The position numbers and the translations under genes are program-made. 64,000 nucleotides of DNA from Nostoc sp. FACHB-152 (GTDB taxonomy: Bacteria; Cyanobacteriota; Cyanobacteriia; Cyanobacteriales; Nostocaceae), in contig NZ_JACJRV010000014.1 in assembly GCF_014697475.1 (NCBI RefSeq), positions 62,001-126,000 on the forward strand, written 5' to 3'. The notes under the pieces were generated by a model, which did not search any database, was not told where the DNA came from, and worked only from the letters and a program-made list of their open reading frames with translations. This document shows, one piece after another, positions 8,827 to 19,170 of the stretch. How positions within the stretch are numbered: the first letter of the stretch is position 1; each line of letters begins with the position of its first letter.

Positions 8827-8940
8827 TATAGGGCTAATATTTGATTTGTGAAAAAATCAGTACATTATTACCTGCCTTCTTTGCTATTGCCTCTTGCCTG
8901 ACTACACAAGTATATTCAGTTATTCAACGGATTCCTATAT
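8827..8940 (+). repeat. MITE-like element, full copy upstream of the giant kinase gene
   Basis: About 114 bases. The left end is TATAGGGCTAATATTTGATTT, then AAAAAATCAGTA, an interior with CTATTGCC-type heptads, and the right end GACTACACAAGTAT...ATTCCTATAT. It aligns along its whole length with 33661-33776 and 53086-53210. The ends form imperfect inverted repeats. The terminal TATAT provides the AT of the ATG start codon of the following gene (8939). Confidence 0.75.
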
Positions 8941-11900
8941 GAATATTAATATTGCAGGTTACAAACTCATCGAAGTCCTCTATGACGGTGCTACTACCTG
9001 TGTGTATCGTGCCTTAAGAGACTCAGATAAAACCTCAGTAATTATTAAAGCTCTGAAATCTGAGTACCCAACTATAGAACAAGTATTTAAATTACGACAT
9101 GAATATACAATACTACAAAATTTAGACATAGAAGGGATTGTGAAACCCCTGTCTTTGGATAATTACCAAAATGGTCTAGCGTTAATTTCGTCAGACTTTA
9201 AAGGAGAAACTCTTAAGAATTTTCTTAGTAGTAAAAATTTAACAACTAACATTTTTCTACATATTGCTATTCAATTAGCTTCTATCCTTGCTCAGTTACA
9301 TCAAGCTAATATTATTCACAAAGATATTAAACCTCAAAATATTTTAATTAATCCTACAATATTTAAAGTAAAAATTATTGATTTTAGTATTTCATCATGT
9401 CTAGCTCAAGAAAACCCAACTCCTAGTAATCCCAATTTATTAGAAGGTACCCTCGCCTATATGTCTCCAGAACAAACAGGGAGGATGAACCGCTCAATTG
9501 ATTACCGGACTGATTTGTACTCTTTAGGTATTACTTTTTATGAAATCTTAACAGGGCAACTACCCTTTCAATCCACTGATTTCTTAGAATTAGTTCATTG
9601 CCATATTGCTAAAACACCAGCATCACCTAAAGAAATTAATGCCAACATTCCTTCAGTAGTTTCTGAGATTATCATGAAATTATTAGCCAAAACTGCTGAA
9701 GATAGATATCAAAATGCTTTAGGACTTAAAGCAGACTTAGAAGAATGCTTACAGCAAATACAAGCAACTGGAAAAATCGAAAACTTTAGCGTCGGTCAGC
9801 TTGATTTATATAGTCAATTTATCATTCCCCAAAAACTTTATGGCCGCCAACAAGAAGTTTTTACTTTAATAGAGACATTTGAGAGAGTTAGTCTTGGTAA
9901 AACCGAGATGATGTTAGTTAGTGGATATTCTGGTATAGGTAAATCATCCTTAGTAAATGAGCTTCATAAATCTATAGTTCGCCAACGAAGTTATTTTATT
10001 TCAGGTAAATTTGATCAATTTAAACGAAATATTCCTTATGCTTCATTAATTCAAGCCTTTCAAGAATTGATTCGACAGTTATTAACAGAAACTAGTGAAC
10101 AAATAGCCGTTTGGCAAGCAAAAATTTTAGACGCTCTAGGTTCTAATGCTCAAGTTATTATTGATGTAATTCCCGAAGTCGAACAGATTATTGGGAAACA
10201 ACCAGATGTTCCTCAATTAGGCCCTACTGAATCACAAAACCGATTTAATCGCCTATTTCAAAAATTTATTCATGTATTTGCCCAAAGAGAACATCCGTTA
10301 GTAGTTTTTTTGGATGACTTACAATGGGCAGATTTAGCTTCATTAAAGTTGATTCAGTTGCTTGTGTGTGAGCCAGATATTCAATATTTATTATTGATAG
10401 GAGCCTATCGAGATAATGAAGTCGATGCAACTCATCCTTTAATGCTGACTTTAAAAGAAATTACAATATCTCGTGCAATTGTCAATAATCTTGTTCTCAA
10501 ACCTTTGCAGATTTCCCACGTTGTAGAGTTAATCAGTGATACTTTACGTGTTCAACCTGCACAATTACAGCCACTAGCTGATTTGTTATTTTATAAAACG
10601 CAAGGAAATCCCTTTTTCTTAACTCAAATTCTGAAATCGCTTTATCAAGAAAACTTACTATTTTTCAATTTTAATACCCGTGACTGGCAGTGGGATATTG
10701 AATTAATTAAACAAATTGATATTAGTGATAATGTGGTGGATTTGATGGTCAATCAAATTCAAAAACTATTACCACAAACGCAAAATATATTAAAATTGGC
10801 TGCTTGTATTGGCGACAAATTTACTCTAGAAGTCTTAAGTACTGTTAATGAAAAAACCTTGGCAGAAACAGCAGCAGATTTGTGGGAGTCTCTACAAGTA
10901 GGTTTAGTAATACCTTTGAGTAATGCTTATAAAATACCTTTGGTATTTAATTATGATTTAGCAATTTCTAACTCCAAAATTACTTATAAATTTTTGCATG
11001 ACCGGGTTCAGCAAGCTGCTTACAAACTTATTCCAGATATACAAAAAAAGCAGACTCACTTTAAAATTGGCAATTTATTACTCAACAATACCTCAGCAGC
11101 CCAACTTGAAGAAAATATCTTTGAGATTGTTAACCAACTAGATATTGGTGCGGAAATGATTACACAGCAATCTCAAAAATACGAGTTAGCAAGGCTCAAC
11201 TTGATTGCAGGGAATAAAGCTAGACTATCAAATGCCTATGAAACTGCTCAGAGATATTTAAATATAGCAATTGAACTTCTAGCGGCAGATAGTTGGGATG
11301 TTGAATATAACTTAACATTAGATATTTATGATGCTACCATTGAAGCCGAATATCTTAATGCTAATTATCAGCAAGCTACAAACTTAATTAATATTACCTT
11401 AGCCAAAGCTAAAACAACTTTAGATAAAGTTAGAGTTTATAAAAGAGCAATTAATTTTTATATTGTTACAGCAGATTTACCAACAGCAATTGATATAGCA
11501 TTGCAAACCCTGGAATTATTAGGAGTTCCGATACCAACAGATAGCGAAAGCATCAATATATATTGTGAGCAATTACATCGGGAATTAAAATTTGGACAAA
11601 ATCAAATTGCTCAACTCGCAAATTTACCATTGATTAGCGACCCTGATAAACAAGCGGCAATAGAAGTATTAAATACTATGCCAGGGCCAGTGTATATTGT
11701 CAGACCACAACTGGTAATGCCGATGATGTCAACAATGGTTAGCTTATCAGTAAAGTATGGCAATTGTGCAGCCTCAGCATTTGGCTACTGTATGTATGGT
11801 CTGTTAGTTTCTGGCGTGTTTGAAGATAATGAATCAGCTTATGAATTTGGTCAATTAGCCTTGCGAGTAGCAGATAAATTTAATGATAAAGTCATCAAAA

Positions 11901-14900
11901 CTTGTGCCATTAAAGTATATGGTAGTCATCTGCAATTCTGTAAAGAACATTTGCGCGAAGCTATAGCTAGTTTAAGATTAGCTAGCGAATTGTCTTTAGA
12001 AACTGGCAATATTGAGTTTTTAGGATACGGTAGTTCTGAGTATGGGATCTACTTATTTTTTAGTGGAGAAAATCTAGAAACAGTAGATAAAAAAGTTGCA
12101 CCTTATGTTGACCTAGTTGATCAATTTAAACAAGATTTAGGCATTAATTACATTAGATTAGCTAGACAAGTGACGCTTAATTTGCTTGGGCGGGCTACTG
12201 ATAGACTCAACTTAACAGGTGAAAGTTTCTCTGAAGATACTAACTGGCCAGTTGTTATGGCAGCTAATTGGCAAGTAGTAATATGTTGCTTTCATTTATT
12301 TAAATCAATCCTGGCTTATTTATTTAAAGATTATCAGTTAGCTTTTAAACAAGCAAACTTAGCCCAAGCAAATATTCAAGGTGTAGTTGGAATGCTGATG
12401 GATTATGAATTAAAGTTTTATCATTCTTTAATACTGTTTGCTTATTACCACCAGCTTGATGATAGTGAAAAAGAAAAGTGTATACAACAAGTAGAAACTA
12501 ATCAGAAAAGTTTGGGGTTAAAAGCCTTTCATGCAGCTTGTAATTTTGAGCATAAATATAATTTAGTAGAAGCGGAAAAAGCTAGGATAATAGGGCAACC
12601 ATTACTAGCAATGGAATATTACGATCGCGCTATAGCAGGAGCCAAAGAACAGGGATATATTCAAGAAGAAGCACTGGGCGCAGAACTAGCAGCAGAATTT
12701 TATTTCTCGCGGGGTAGAGAAAACGTTGCCAAAGATTATTTAACCCAATCTTACTATGCCTATATTCAGTGGGGAGCAACTGCCAAAGTCAGAGATTTAG
12801 AAGCAAGATATCCTCATATTTTCTCGCTCATATCTCGAACCGAAACTCATCATGTTCAGAAAAATCAAACCATCAGCGTTACAACTACTGGTACTTCTGA
12901 ATCTCTGGATATAGACACAGTTATGAAAGCGGCGCAAGTTCTCTCTGGAGAAATTGTCTTGGATAAGTTGTTGTCCAAATTGATGCAAATTGTGCTAGAA
13001 AATGCTGGAGCCGAAACAGGATTTTTGATTTTAAATAATTCAGGTAATTTAGTTATCAAAGCCACAGGAAGTATAACCACAGATAAAATAGATTTGGAGC
13101 CAGCCCCGCCGATTGCATCTAACCAGCAGCTACCATTATCATTAATTAACTATGTAGCTCATACTTGTGAAAGTATTGTATTAAACGATGCTAAAAATCG
13201 TAGTATGTTTTCTACAGACAACTATATAATTAATCACCAACCAAAATCTATTTTATGTACTCCAATTATTCATCAAAGTAAACTCATCGGTATCCTTTAT
13301 TTAGAAAATAATCTTACTACTAAAGCATTTACACCAGAGCGTTTAGAAGTTTTACAACTTTTATCATCGCAAGCAGCAATTTCAATTGAAAATGCGCGTC
13401 TTTACAATGATTTAGAAGCATATAATCAGACGCTGGAAGTCAGAGTAGAAGAAAGAACTCTGGAATTACAAGCAAAGAATTTGCAACTCCAACAGGAAAT
13501 TACAGAGCGCCAAAAAGCAGAAGAAGCCGCCGCCGCCGCCAACCGTGCTAAAAGCGAGTTTCTTGCCAGTATGAGCCATGAACTCCGCACCCCTCTAAAT
13601 GGGATTTTAGGCTATGCTCAAATTTTGAAGAAACATCAAAATCTCACAACTCCGCAAAAAAATGGTATCAACATCATTCATCAATGTGGAGAACATTTAC
13701 TAACGCTAATCAACGATATTTTAGACATTTCTAAAATTGAAGCTCGGAAAATGGAACTTTATCCTACAGAATTTTATTTTCTGGGTTTTCTCGAAAATAT
13801 TGTGCAAATCTGTCGTATTCGTGCTGAACAAAAAGGAATTATTTTAAATTATCAGCCACTTTCACCTCTGCCTAAAATTATAAAAGCTGATGAAAAACGT
13901 TTACGTCAGATTTTAATTAATCTACTCAGCAATGCTGTCAAATTTACAGAAAAAGGTACTATCAATTTTTATGTAGGGTATCATGAGGGCAAATTACGTT
14001 TTCAAGTAGAAGATACTGGAATTGGAATTGCCCAAGACCAATTAGAAGAAATATTTTTGCCTTTTAAGCAGGTAGGAGAAGATAGCCGCAAGACTGAAGG
14101 TACAGGATTAGGACTAGCAATTAGCCGTCAATTGGTTGAGATGATGGGTAGTGAAATTAAGGTAAAAAGTACTTTAGGTAAAGGCAGTATTTTTTGGTTA
14201 GATTTAGATGTAACTGAAGTTTTATCGACAATCAATAAATTTGATGAGCGTAACATTATTGGGTTTGTTGGTGAGCGCAAGAAAGTTTTAGTTGTAGATG
14301 ATAAATGGGAAAATCGTTCTGTTTTAGTAAATTTACTAGAACCTTTAGGTTTTGAAGTTATCGAAGCAATAGATGGCTTAGACTGTCTTAATAAAGCATC
14401 AGAGTTTAAGCCAGATGTAATTTTTATGGATTTGGTAATGACGAATATGGATGGCTTTGAAGCCACGCGCCGCCTGAGAATGTTACCAGAATTTCAGGAA
14501 GTAGTAATAATTGCCATATCAGCCAGCGTTTTTGATTTTGATAAAAAGCAGAGTCGAGGAGTAGGCTGTGATGATTTTCTTCCCAAACCATACCGATTTA
14601 TGGAACTTCTAGAAAAATTAAGAGTCTACTTGGGCTTGCAATGGATTTATGAAGAGATAGAAAATGAGCCAAAAGACTTAGAAAATGTTAAATTACAATC
14701 AAAAACTCAAGCTCAAGATTTGATACCTCCAGCAGCAGAAGAAATTTCAATTTTGCTCGATTTGGCAATGAGGGGTAATTTAAGAGCAATTACACAGAGA
14801 ATGGCACAATTAGAGGAGTTAGATGAAAAATTTTTGCCGTTTGCCACTTATTTACGTCAGATGGCCAAAGAGTTTAAAGGCAAACAAATCGTAGATTTTA

Positions 14901-14926
14901 TTAAAAAATATTCACAGTCTACATGA
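8939..14926 (+). CDS. Giant hybrid Ser/Thr kinase - AAA ATPase - GAF - histidine kinase - receiver protein
   Basis: A cytoplasmic signalling protein of 1995 residues, of a class common in filamentous cyanobacteria. Domains in order: a eukaryotic-type protein kinase (about 5-270) with catalytic loop HKDIKPQN (D129) and DFS in place of DFG; an AAA/STAND-like ATPase (about 295-600) with Walker [10 protein letters not shown] near 329-337 and Walker [12 protein letters not shown]; a long helical TPR-like region (about 700-1300); GAF (about 1325-1480); a coiled coil; HisKA with H1547 in [15 protein letters not shown]; HATPase ([26 protein letters not shown]); a receiver with phospho-acceptor D1831; and a ~110-residue helical tail. 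ATG 8939 was chosen because family members start just before the IAGYKLIE strand and the upstream TTG (8894) lies inside a repeat element. It is followed 68 bases later by another hybrid kinase, probably the same signalling locus. The input signal is unknown. Confidence 0.93.
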   Translation: MNINIAGYKLIEVLYDGATTCVYRALRDSDKTSVIIKALKSEYPTIEQVFKLRHEYTILQNLDIEGIVKPLSLDNYQNGLALISSDFKGETLKNFLSSKNLTTNIFLHIAIQLASILAQLHQANIIHKDIKPQNILINPTIFKVKIIDFSISSCLAQENPTPSNPNLLEGTLAYMSPEQTGRMNRSIDYRTDLYSLGITFYEILTGQLPFQSTDFLELVHCHIAKTPASPKEINANIPSVVSEIIMKLLAKTAEDRYQNALGLKADLEECLQQIQATGKIENFSVGQLDLYSQFIIPQKLYGRQQEVFTLIETFERVSLGKTEMMLVSGYSGIGKSSLVNELHKSIVRQRSYFISGKFDQFKRNIPYASLIQAFQELIRQLLTETSEQIAVWQAKILDALGSNAQVIIDVIPEVEQIIGKQPDVPQLGPTESQNRFNRLFQKFIHVFAQREHPLVVFLDDLQWADLASLKLIQLLVCEPDIQYLLLIGAYRDNEVDATHPLMLTLKEITISRAIVNNLVLKPLQISHVVELISDTLRVQPAQLQPLADLLFYKTQGNPFFLTQILKSLYQENLLFFNFNTRDWQWDIELIKQIDISDNVVDLMVNQIQKLLPQTQNILKLAACIGDKFTLEVLSTVNEKTLAETAADLWESLQVGLVIPLSNAYKIPLVFNYDLAISNSKITYKFLHDRVQQAAYKLIPDIQKKQTHFKIGNLLLNNTSAAQLEENIFEIVNQLDIGAEMITQQSQKYELARLNLIAGNKARLSNAYETAQRYLNIAIELLAADSWDVEYNLTLDIYDATIEAEYLNANYQQATNLINITLAKAKTTLDKVRVYKRAINFYIVTADLPTAIDIALQTLELLGVPIPTDSESINIYCEQLHRELKFGQNQIAQLANLPLISDPDKQAAIEVLNTMPGPVYIVRPQLVMPMMSTMVSLSVKYGNCAASAFGYCMYGLLVSGVFEDNESAYEFGQLALRVADKFNDKVIKTCAIKVYGSHLQFCKEHLREAIASLRLASELSLETGNIEFLGYGSSEYGIYLFFSGENLETVDKKVAPYVDLVDQFKQDLGINYIRLARQVTLNLLGRATDRLNLTGESFSEDTNWPVVMAANWQVVICCFHLFKSILAYLFKDYQLAFKQANLAQANIQGVVGMLMDYELKFYHSLILFAYYHQLDDSEKEKCIQQVETNQKSLGLKAFHAACNFEHKYNLVEAEKARIIGQPLLAMEYYDRAIAGAKEQGYIQEEALGAELAAEFYFSRGRENVAKDYLTQSYYAYIQWGATAKVRDLEARYPHIFSLISRTETHHVQKNQTISVTTTGTSESLDIDTVMKAAQVLSGEIVLDKLLSKLMQIVLENAGAETGFLILNNSGNLVIKATGSITTDKIDLEPAPPIASNQQLPLSLINYVAHTCESIVLNDAKNRSMFSTDNYIINHQPKSILCTPIIHQSKLIGILYLENNLTTKAFTPERLEVLQLLSSQAAISIENARLYNDLEAYNQTLEVRVEERTLELQAKNLQLQQEITERQKAEEAAAAANRAKSEFLASMSHELRTPLNGILGYAQILKKHQNLTTPQKNGINIIHQCGEHLLTLINDILDISKIEARKMELYPTEFYFLGFLENIVQICRIRAEQKGIILNYQPLSPLPKIIKADEKRLRQILINLLSNAVKFTEKGTINFYVGYHEGKLRFQVEDTGIGIAQDQLEEIFLPFKQVGEDSRKTEGTGLGLAISRQLVEMMGSEIKVKSTLGKGSIFWLDLDVTEVLSTINKFDERNIIGFVGERKKVLVVDDKWENRSVLVNLLEPLGFEVIEAIDGLDCLNKASEFKPDVIFMDLVMTNMDGFEATRRLRMLPEFQEVVIIAISASVFDFDKKQSRGVGCDDFLPKPYRFMELLEKLRVYLGLQWIYEEIENEPKDLENVKLQSKTQAQDLIPPAAEEISILLDLAMRGNLRAITQRMAQLEELDEKFLPFATYLRQMAKEFKGKQIVDFIKKYSQST

Positions 14927-14994
14927 CGTGAATTAGTAGTTAAGTGTGTAAATTATTATCATTTATGACCTCTGCCTAATTTTCATGAGGTTTT

Positions 14995-16995
14995 ATGAAC
15001 ATTGATTTTAATGAAAAAGGTGTCATTTTAATTGTTGATGACACTCCGACAAATTTAGAAATGTTGTTTGAGTTTTTAGCTGATGCCGGATTTACTGTTT
15101 TGGTTGCGGAAGATGGCGAAAGTGCAATCACTAGGGCTGAATATGCCCCACCTGACATCATTCTTTTAGACATACTTATGCCAGTAATTGATGGTTTTGA
15201 AACTTGCCAGCAGTTGAAAGCAAATCCATTAACGCAAGATATTCCGATTATTTTCATGACCGCGCTTACAGAAACCGTGGATAAAGTCAAAGGTTTGAGT
15301 TTGGGCGCAGTTGATTATATTACTAAACCGCTACAACACGAAGAAGTTTTAGCGCGGATTGAACTTCATCTCAAGCTGCGAAACTTAACCAAAACACTGC
15401 AAGAACAAAATCAACTTTTAGAACAAGAAATTTATGAACGCAAGCAAGCAGAACAAAAAATCCGTGAACAAGCTGCTTTGCTAGATATCACTACAGATGC
15501 GATTATTGTGACAAATTTCGATCATCAAATCAGCTTTTGGAATAAAGGGGCTGAAAATTTATACGGATGGCAGGCAAAAGAAGCCATTACTAATAATGTT
15601 TATCAACTTTTATATCAACCAGATATCTTGCCACAACTACAAAATATTCAGAAAAGTCTTGCTCAAAATGGCTGCTGGCAAGGTGAATTACAGCAAGTTA
15701 CTAAACAAGAAAAAAAAATTACTGTTGCTAGTCGCTGGAATTTAATGCGTGATCAAGATGGACAACCTAAATCGATTCTGATAGTTAACACTGACATTAC
15801 AGAAAAAAAACAACTTGAAAGTCAATTTCTTCGCACTCAGCGTTTAGAAAGTTTAGGTACGCTGGCTGGCGGTATTGCCCATGATTTAAACAATATACTG
15901 ACACCAATTTTATCGGCAGCACAACTACTACAGCTAAAACGCCCTGATGCTGATGACTGGAGTCAGCAAATGTTTAGGACAATCGAAACTAACACTAAAC
16001 GTGGATCTGCTTTAGTTAAGCAAGTGCTACAGTTTGCCCGTGGAGTTGATGGTAAGCGAACAGTTGTGCTATTTAGCAATCTATTCTCGGAAATTGAGCA
16101 GATTGTTCATGGCACATTTCCCAAATCCATAGAATTTTCTTTAAATATTCAGTCAGACCTTTGGCCTGTCATGGGTGATGCCACACACTTGCATCAAGTA
16201 CTCATGAATCTCGTAGTCAATGCTCATGATGCCATGACTAACGGTGGGACTCTCAGCGTTTGTGCCAAAAATTTGTTGATTGATGAACAATATACGCGAA
16301 TGAATCTGGAGGCGAATGTCGGCCCCTATATTGTAATTACTGTTGCAGATACAGGAATTGGAATGCCGCCAGAAATCTCAAATAGAATATTTGAGCCGTT
16401 TTTTACGACTAAAGAGATTGGTAAAGGTACAGGGTTGGGGCTTTCAACCGTCAGAGGCATCATCAAAAGCCACGGTGGTTTTATTAACGTGCATAGCGAA
16501 GTTGGCAAAGGAAGTGAATTTAAATTGTTCTTGCCAGCTGTGGAAATGATGGCAAAGTCGCTAACCGAAAATATCGATTTGCCATCTGGAAACGAAGAAT
16601 TAATTTTATTAGTGGATGATGAACCTAAAATTCTCGAAACTACTCAAACTTCATTAGAAAGTTATAACTACAAAGTCGTGACTGCCAATGATGGTATTGA
16701 AGCGATCGCACTATATGCTCACTACCGAGATAAAATCAGTGTGGTTTTGCTAGATATGATGATGCCGCTTATGGATGGTATAATTGCTATCCGCACATTG
16801 CAAAAAATGAATCCGTTGGTCAAAATTGTGGCGGTGAGCGGTGTGGTAGCCAACAATAAAATTACCAAAGATACGACTGTCAACAAATTTATTTCTAAGC
16901 CCTATACAACTCAAGAATTATTGCAAACTGTACACGAGGTTATTTGTCAAGAACCAACCATTTTTGACTCCAGCCGCACCAATCATCTGCTTTAA
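14995..16995 (+). CDS. Hybrid histidine kinase: receiver - PAS - HisKA - HATPase - receiver
   Basis: A soluble hybrid kinase of 666 residues. The first receiver (about 8-125) carries phospho-acceptor D59 in ILLDILMP and ends in the usual K of YITKPLQ. A coiled-coil linker and a PAS domain (about 155-275) follow. The phosphoacceptor helix has H296 in GGIAHDLNNILTPIL, the type seen with NtrB-like kinases. The ATPase domain shows NLVVNAHDAM, VADTGIGMP and GTGLGLSTVRGI. A second receiver with D587 in VVLLDMMMP closes the protein. There are no membrane segments. GAGG lies 5 bases before the ATG. Co-orientation and the short gap suggest co-expression with the giant kinase upstream; its C-terminal receiver could exchange phosphate with this protein (inference). 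Confidence 0.93.
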   Translation: MNIDFNEKGVILIVDDTPTNLEMLFEFLADAGFTVLVAEDGESAITRAEYAPPDIILLDILMPVIDGFETCQQLKANPLTQDIPIIFMTALTETVDKVKGLSLGAVDYITKPLQHEEVLARIELHLKLRNLTKTLQEQNQLLEQEIYERKQAEQKIREQAALLDITTDAIIVTNFDHQISFWNKGAENLYGWQAKEAITNNVYQLLYQPDILPQLQNIQKSLAQNGCWQGELQQVTKQEKKITVASRWNLMRDQDGQPKSILIVNTDITEKKQLESQFLRTQRLESLGTLAGGIAHDLNNILTPILSAAQLLQLKRPDADDWSQQMFRTIETNTKRGSALVKQVLQFARGVDGKRTVVLFSNLFSEIEQIVHGTFPKSIEFSLNIQSDLWPVMGDATHLHQVLMNLVVNAHDAMTNGGTLSVCAKNLLIDEQYTRMNLEANVGPYIVITVADTGIGMPPEISNRIFEPFFTTKEIGKGTGLGLSTVRGIIKSHGGFINVHSEVGKGSEFKLFLPAVEMMAKSLTENIDLPSGNEELILLVDDEPKILETTQTSLESYNYKVVTANDGIEAIALYAHYRDKISVVLLDMMMPLMDGIIAIRTLQKMNPLVKIVAVSGVVANNKITKDTTVNKFISKPYTTQELLQTVHEVICQEPTIFDSSRTNHLL

Positions 16996-17001
16996 ATGAA
17001 C

Positions 17002-17072
17002 TATAGGAATCCGGTTTGATTAATGAACATACTTGTGTAGTCAGGCAATAGGCAATAGTAAAAAAGGCAGGT
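17002..17072 (-). repeat. Half copy of the MITE-like element with STRR core
   Basis: Reads TATAGGAATCCGGTTTGATT, then ACATACTTGTGTAGTCAG, then GGCAATAGGCAATAG. This is the reverse complement of the right half of the 53086-53210 element including its heptad core; the left half is missing. It begins 7 bases after the hybrid-kinase stop. Confidence 0.7.
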
Positions 17073-17143
17073 AAGCTAATCGTCATTTAAATTGCACTCT
17101 TTTTTCGTTCCATCGAACTCACGTTAATGTTAGTGTGGAAACT

Positions 17144-17425
17144 CTAAATTATTTGTGATGTGGAGTATAGTTCTTCGCGGAGAATATTGCCAGAGCGATC
17201 GCAAAATTTCAAACTACCATCTACTTCTACAATTACTTTCAATTTGCTAGTAGAGATAGAAAAATTAGTATCTGTTTGTTCTAAATTGAGTTCTACTTCT
17301 TGCCAATCATGTTTAGCAATTGCATAAGGAATTGGATCTATTCCAGGATTCCAATTAACCTTACTAAGTCATCAGCTAAACAACAAATTTCTAACTCTGC
17401 TAGCTCAAAGTAAAATATAACACTG
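17144..17425 (-). pseudogene. Relic of a GH31 alpha-glucosidase N-terminal region
   Basis: On the minus strand, about 72 codons read VNWNPGIDPIPYAIAKHDW, then QEVELNLEQTDTNFSISTSK and KVIVEVDGSLKFCDRSGN, ending in a TAG at 17144-17146. This matches the beta-sandwich N-terminal domain of GH31 enzymes (compare ETDTNVEITTNE and LSCFDKANRP in the intact gene at 35235). Upstream coding (LADDLVR) continues in another frame after what looks like a one-base deletion near 17365-17370. The rest of the enzyme, including the catalytic domain, is absent, and the 5' end runs into the MATE gene's start region. It is a truncated, frameshifted paralogue; the alignment was made by eye. Confidence 0.6.
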
Positions 17426-17453
17426 CTTGCGTTCTGCTCGGTTGATGATTCAT

Positions 17454-18872
17454 ATGGACAGTAGAGACAGATTGATATCTGAAATTAAACAATGTCTGAT
17501 GTTAGCTGTTCCTTTAGCAGCAGCACAACTGGCTCAATCGGCTACTGGCTTTGTGGATACAGTAATGATGGGCTGGTTAGGAAGTCAGACTATTGCATCG
17601 GGAGGTTTGGGTGCGGCAGTCTTTACTTTTTTACTGTTAATTAGTACGGGTATTGTTTCTGCTGTTAGCCCTTTAGCTGCGGAAGCCTATGGAGCCGGAA
17701 AGCCTGAGCAAATAGGCAAGATTGTGCGCCAAGGATTAGGAATATCTCTACTGTTAGGAATACCGATTGTCATAGTACTTTGGCATGGCAGGACTTTACT
17801 ACTGCTATTGGGTCAGAATGCCGCTACAGCAGCCTTAGCAGAGACTTATTTAAGAGCGATCGCACTGGGTTTTATACCTGGTTTAGGCTTTGCGGTACTT
17901 AAAAGTTTTCTTTCCGCGCTGTCTCAACCGCAGTTAGTAATAATCACTGTTGTGTTAGGTACTTTGCTTAACATTACAGCTAACTATGTTTTGATGTTTG
18001 GCAAATTGGGGCTACCCGCTTTAGGACTAGCTGGGATTGGTTGGGCAAGCACGCTGTCACTTTGGAGTATGTTTATTGTTTTAGCAATATATATATATAG
18101 TCAGCAGCAATTTAGAAATTACCGGATATTTGACACCTCATTTAAATACACTTTTACCCAAGAAAATCGCCGGATTTTTCGAGAAATTTTTCAGGTTGGA
18201 TTGCCCATTGGTGGGCTAATTGCAGTGGAAGCAGGACTTTTCACCGTTGTCACATTTTTATTAGGAAAATTAGGAACTACTGCCCTAGCGGCTCATCAAA
18301 TTGCTTTGCAAACGGCTGGTATGTCCTTTCAGATTGCGCTTGGTATTTCTTTAGCGACAACAGTGCGAGTTGGGCAATTAGCTGGAGAGCAAGATAAGAG
18401 TGGTGTTCGGCTGGCTGGATATGTAGGCATTAGCTTAGGTGCTTTATCTATGGGTATTGCCGGGATTATTTTTTGGTTAATTCCAAAATCGGTTGTTTCT
18501 CTTTACCTTGATATCAACAATCCCAGCAATGAAAACGTAGTGAACCTAGCGGTGAGATTGCTTGTAGTAGCTGCAATTTTTCAAATTGTTGATGGAGTAC
18601 AAGTTACCGCAGCCGGAGCATTGCGAGGATTAAAAGATACGCGAATTCCTTTATTGATTGGTATTTTCGCTTACTGGTGTGTTGGTTTACCGATTGGTTA
18701 TGCTTTGGGCATCTGGTTAGGCTATGGAGCTATTGGTCTTTGGTGGGGATTAGCAATTGGTTTAGCTAGTGCAGCTATAGTCTTGACTTGGCGGTTTATA
18801 GCAGGAGGCAGGGGGCAGAAGGCAGGAGGTAACAATATTAATACTTTCAAGAAACAAGGCAACAGGCAATAG
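17454..18872 (+). CDS. MATE family efflux transporter
   Basis: Multidrug and toxin extrusion (MATE) exporter with 12 predicted membrane helices, normally driven by a Na+ or H+ gradient. The family's AVPLAAAQLAQSATGFVDTVMMGWLGSQ opening and the mid-protein repeat (VGLPIGGLIAVEAGLFTVVTFLLGKLG...AAHQIALQ) are clear. ATG 17454 (MDSRDRLISEIKQCL) gives the usual N-terminus; ATG 17445 and TTG 17427 are longer alternatives without a better ribosome binding site. The last ~25 residues (GGRGQKAGGNNINTFKKQGNRQ) are unlike the family. They are encoded by GGCAGGAGG-type and GGCAATAGG heptad repeats that also supply the TAG stop, so the native C-terminus has probably been replaced. The substrate cannot be predicted. 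Confidence 0.93.
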   Translation: MDSRDRLISEIKQCLMLAVPLAAAQLAQSATGFVDTVMMGWLGSQTIASGGLGAAVFTFLLLISTGIVSAVSPLAAEAYGAGKPEQIGKIVRQGLGISLLLGIPIVIVLWHGRTLLLLLGQNAATAALAETYLRAIALGFIPGLGFAVLKSFLSALSQPQLVIITVVLGTLLNITANYVLMFGKLGLPALGLAGIGWASTLSLWSMFIVLAIYIYSQQQFRNYRIFDTSFKYTFTQENRRIFREIFQVGLPIGGLIAVEAGLFTVVTFLLGKLGTTALAAHQIALQTAGMSFQIALGISLATTVRVGQLAGEQDKSGVRLAGYVGISLGALSMGIAGIIFWLIPKSVVSLYLDINNPSNENVVNLAVRLLVVAAIFQIVDGVQVTAAGALRGLKDTRIPLLIGIFAYWCVGLPIGYALGIWLGYGAIGLWWGLAIGLASAAIVLTWRFIAGGRGQKAGGNNINTFKKQGNRQ

Positions 18873-18886
18873 GCAATAGGGAAGAG
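18858..18886 (+). repeat. STRR heptad array at the MATE stop codon
   Basis: GGCAACA-GGCAATA-GGCAATA-GGGAAGA in tandem. It encodes the last residues of the MATE protein and its TAG stop. A related G-rich array (GGCAGGA/GGCAGAA units) lies at about 18803-18829. Confidence 0.8.
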
Positions 18887-19130
18887 GATTTGATTTGTTT
18901 GTTTCATTCGTAGCGGTTGGCTTGCCGCCAGTGCAGATGCTCCTAAGATTTATGCTGTTTATTTGGCATAAACTATACTTCAATGCCTAATACCATTTCA
19001 CGAAAAGTTTGATACAGATGTAAACCCTGAAGGCTTTGCTGCATCTAAATTTTTTAATTGCGTTAGCGCAGTGGTAGCGAGCCTGCAAGCGTCATTGCGA
19101 ATTGGTATAAGTACCAGTCTTCAAGGCTTT

Positions 19131-19170
19131 ACCTATTGCCTCTATTGCCTGTTCCCTATTCCCTATTGCC
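19131..19170 (-). repeat. STRR heptad array at the hpnG stop codon
   Basis: Plus strand ACCTATTGCC-TCTATTGCC-TGTTCCCTATT-CCCTATTGCC. Read on the minus strand, it supplies the last codons (GNRE) and TAG stop of hpnG. Confidence 0.8.

Noticed and set aside
8894-8938. Upstream TTG start adding 15 residues to the giant kinase
   Set aside because: Those codons lie wholly within a MITE-like element, and related kinases begin at the following methionine.
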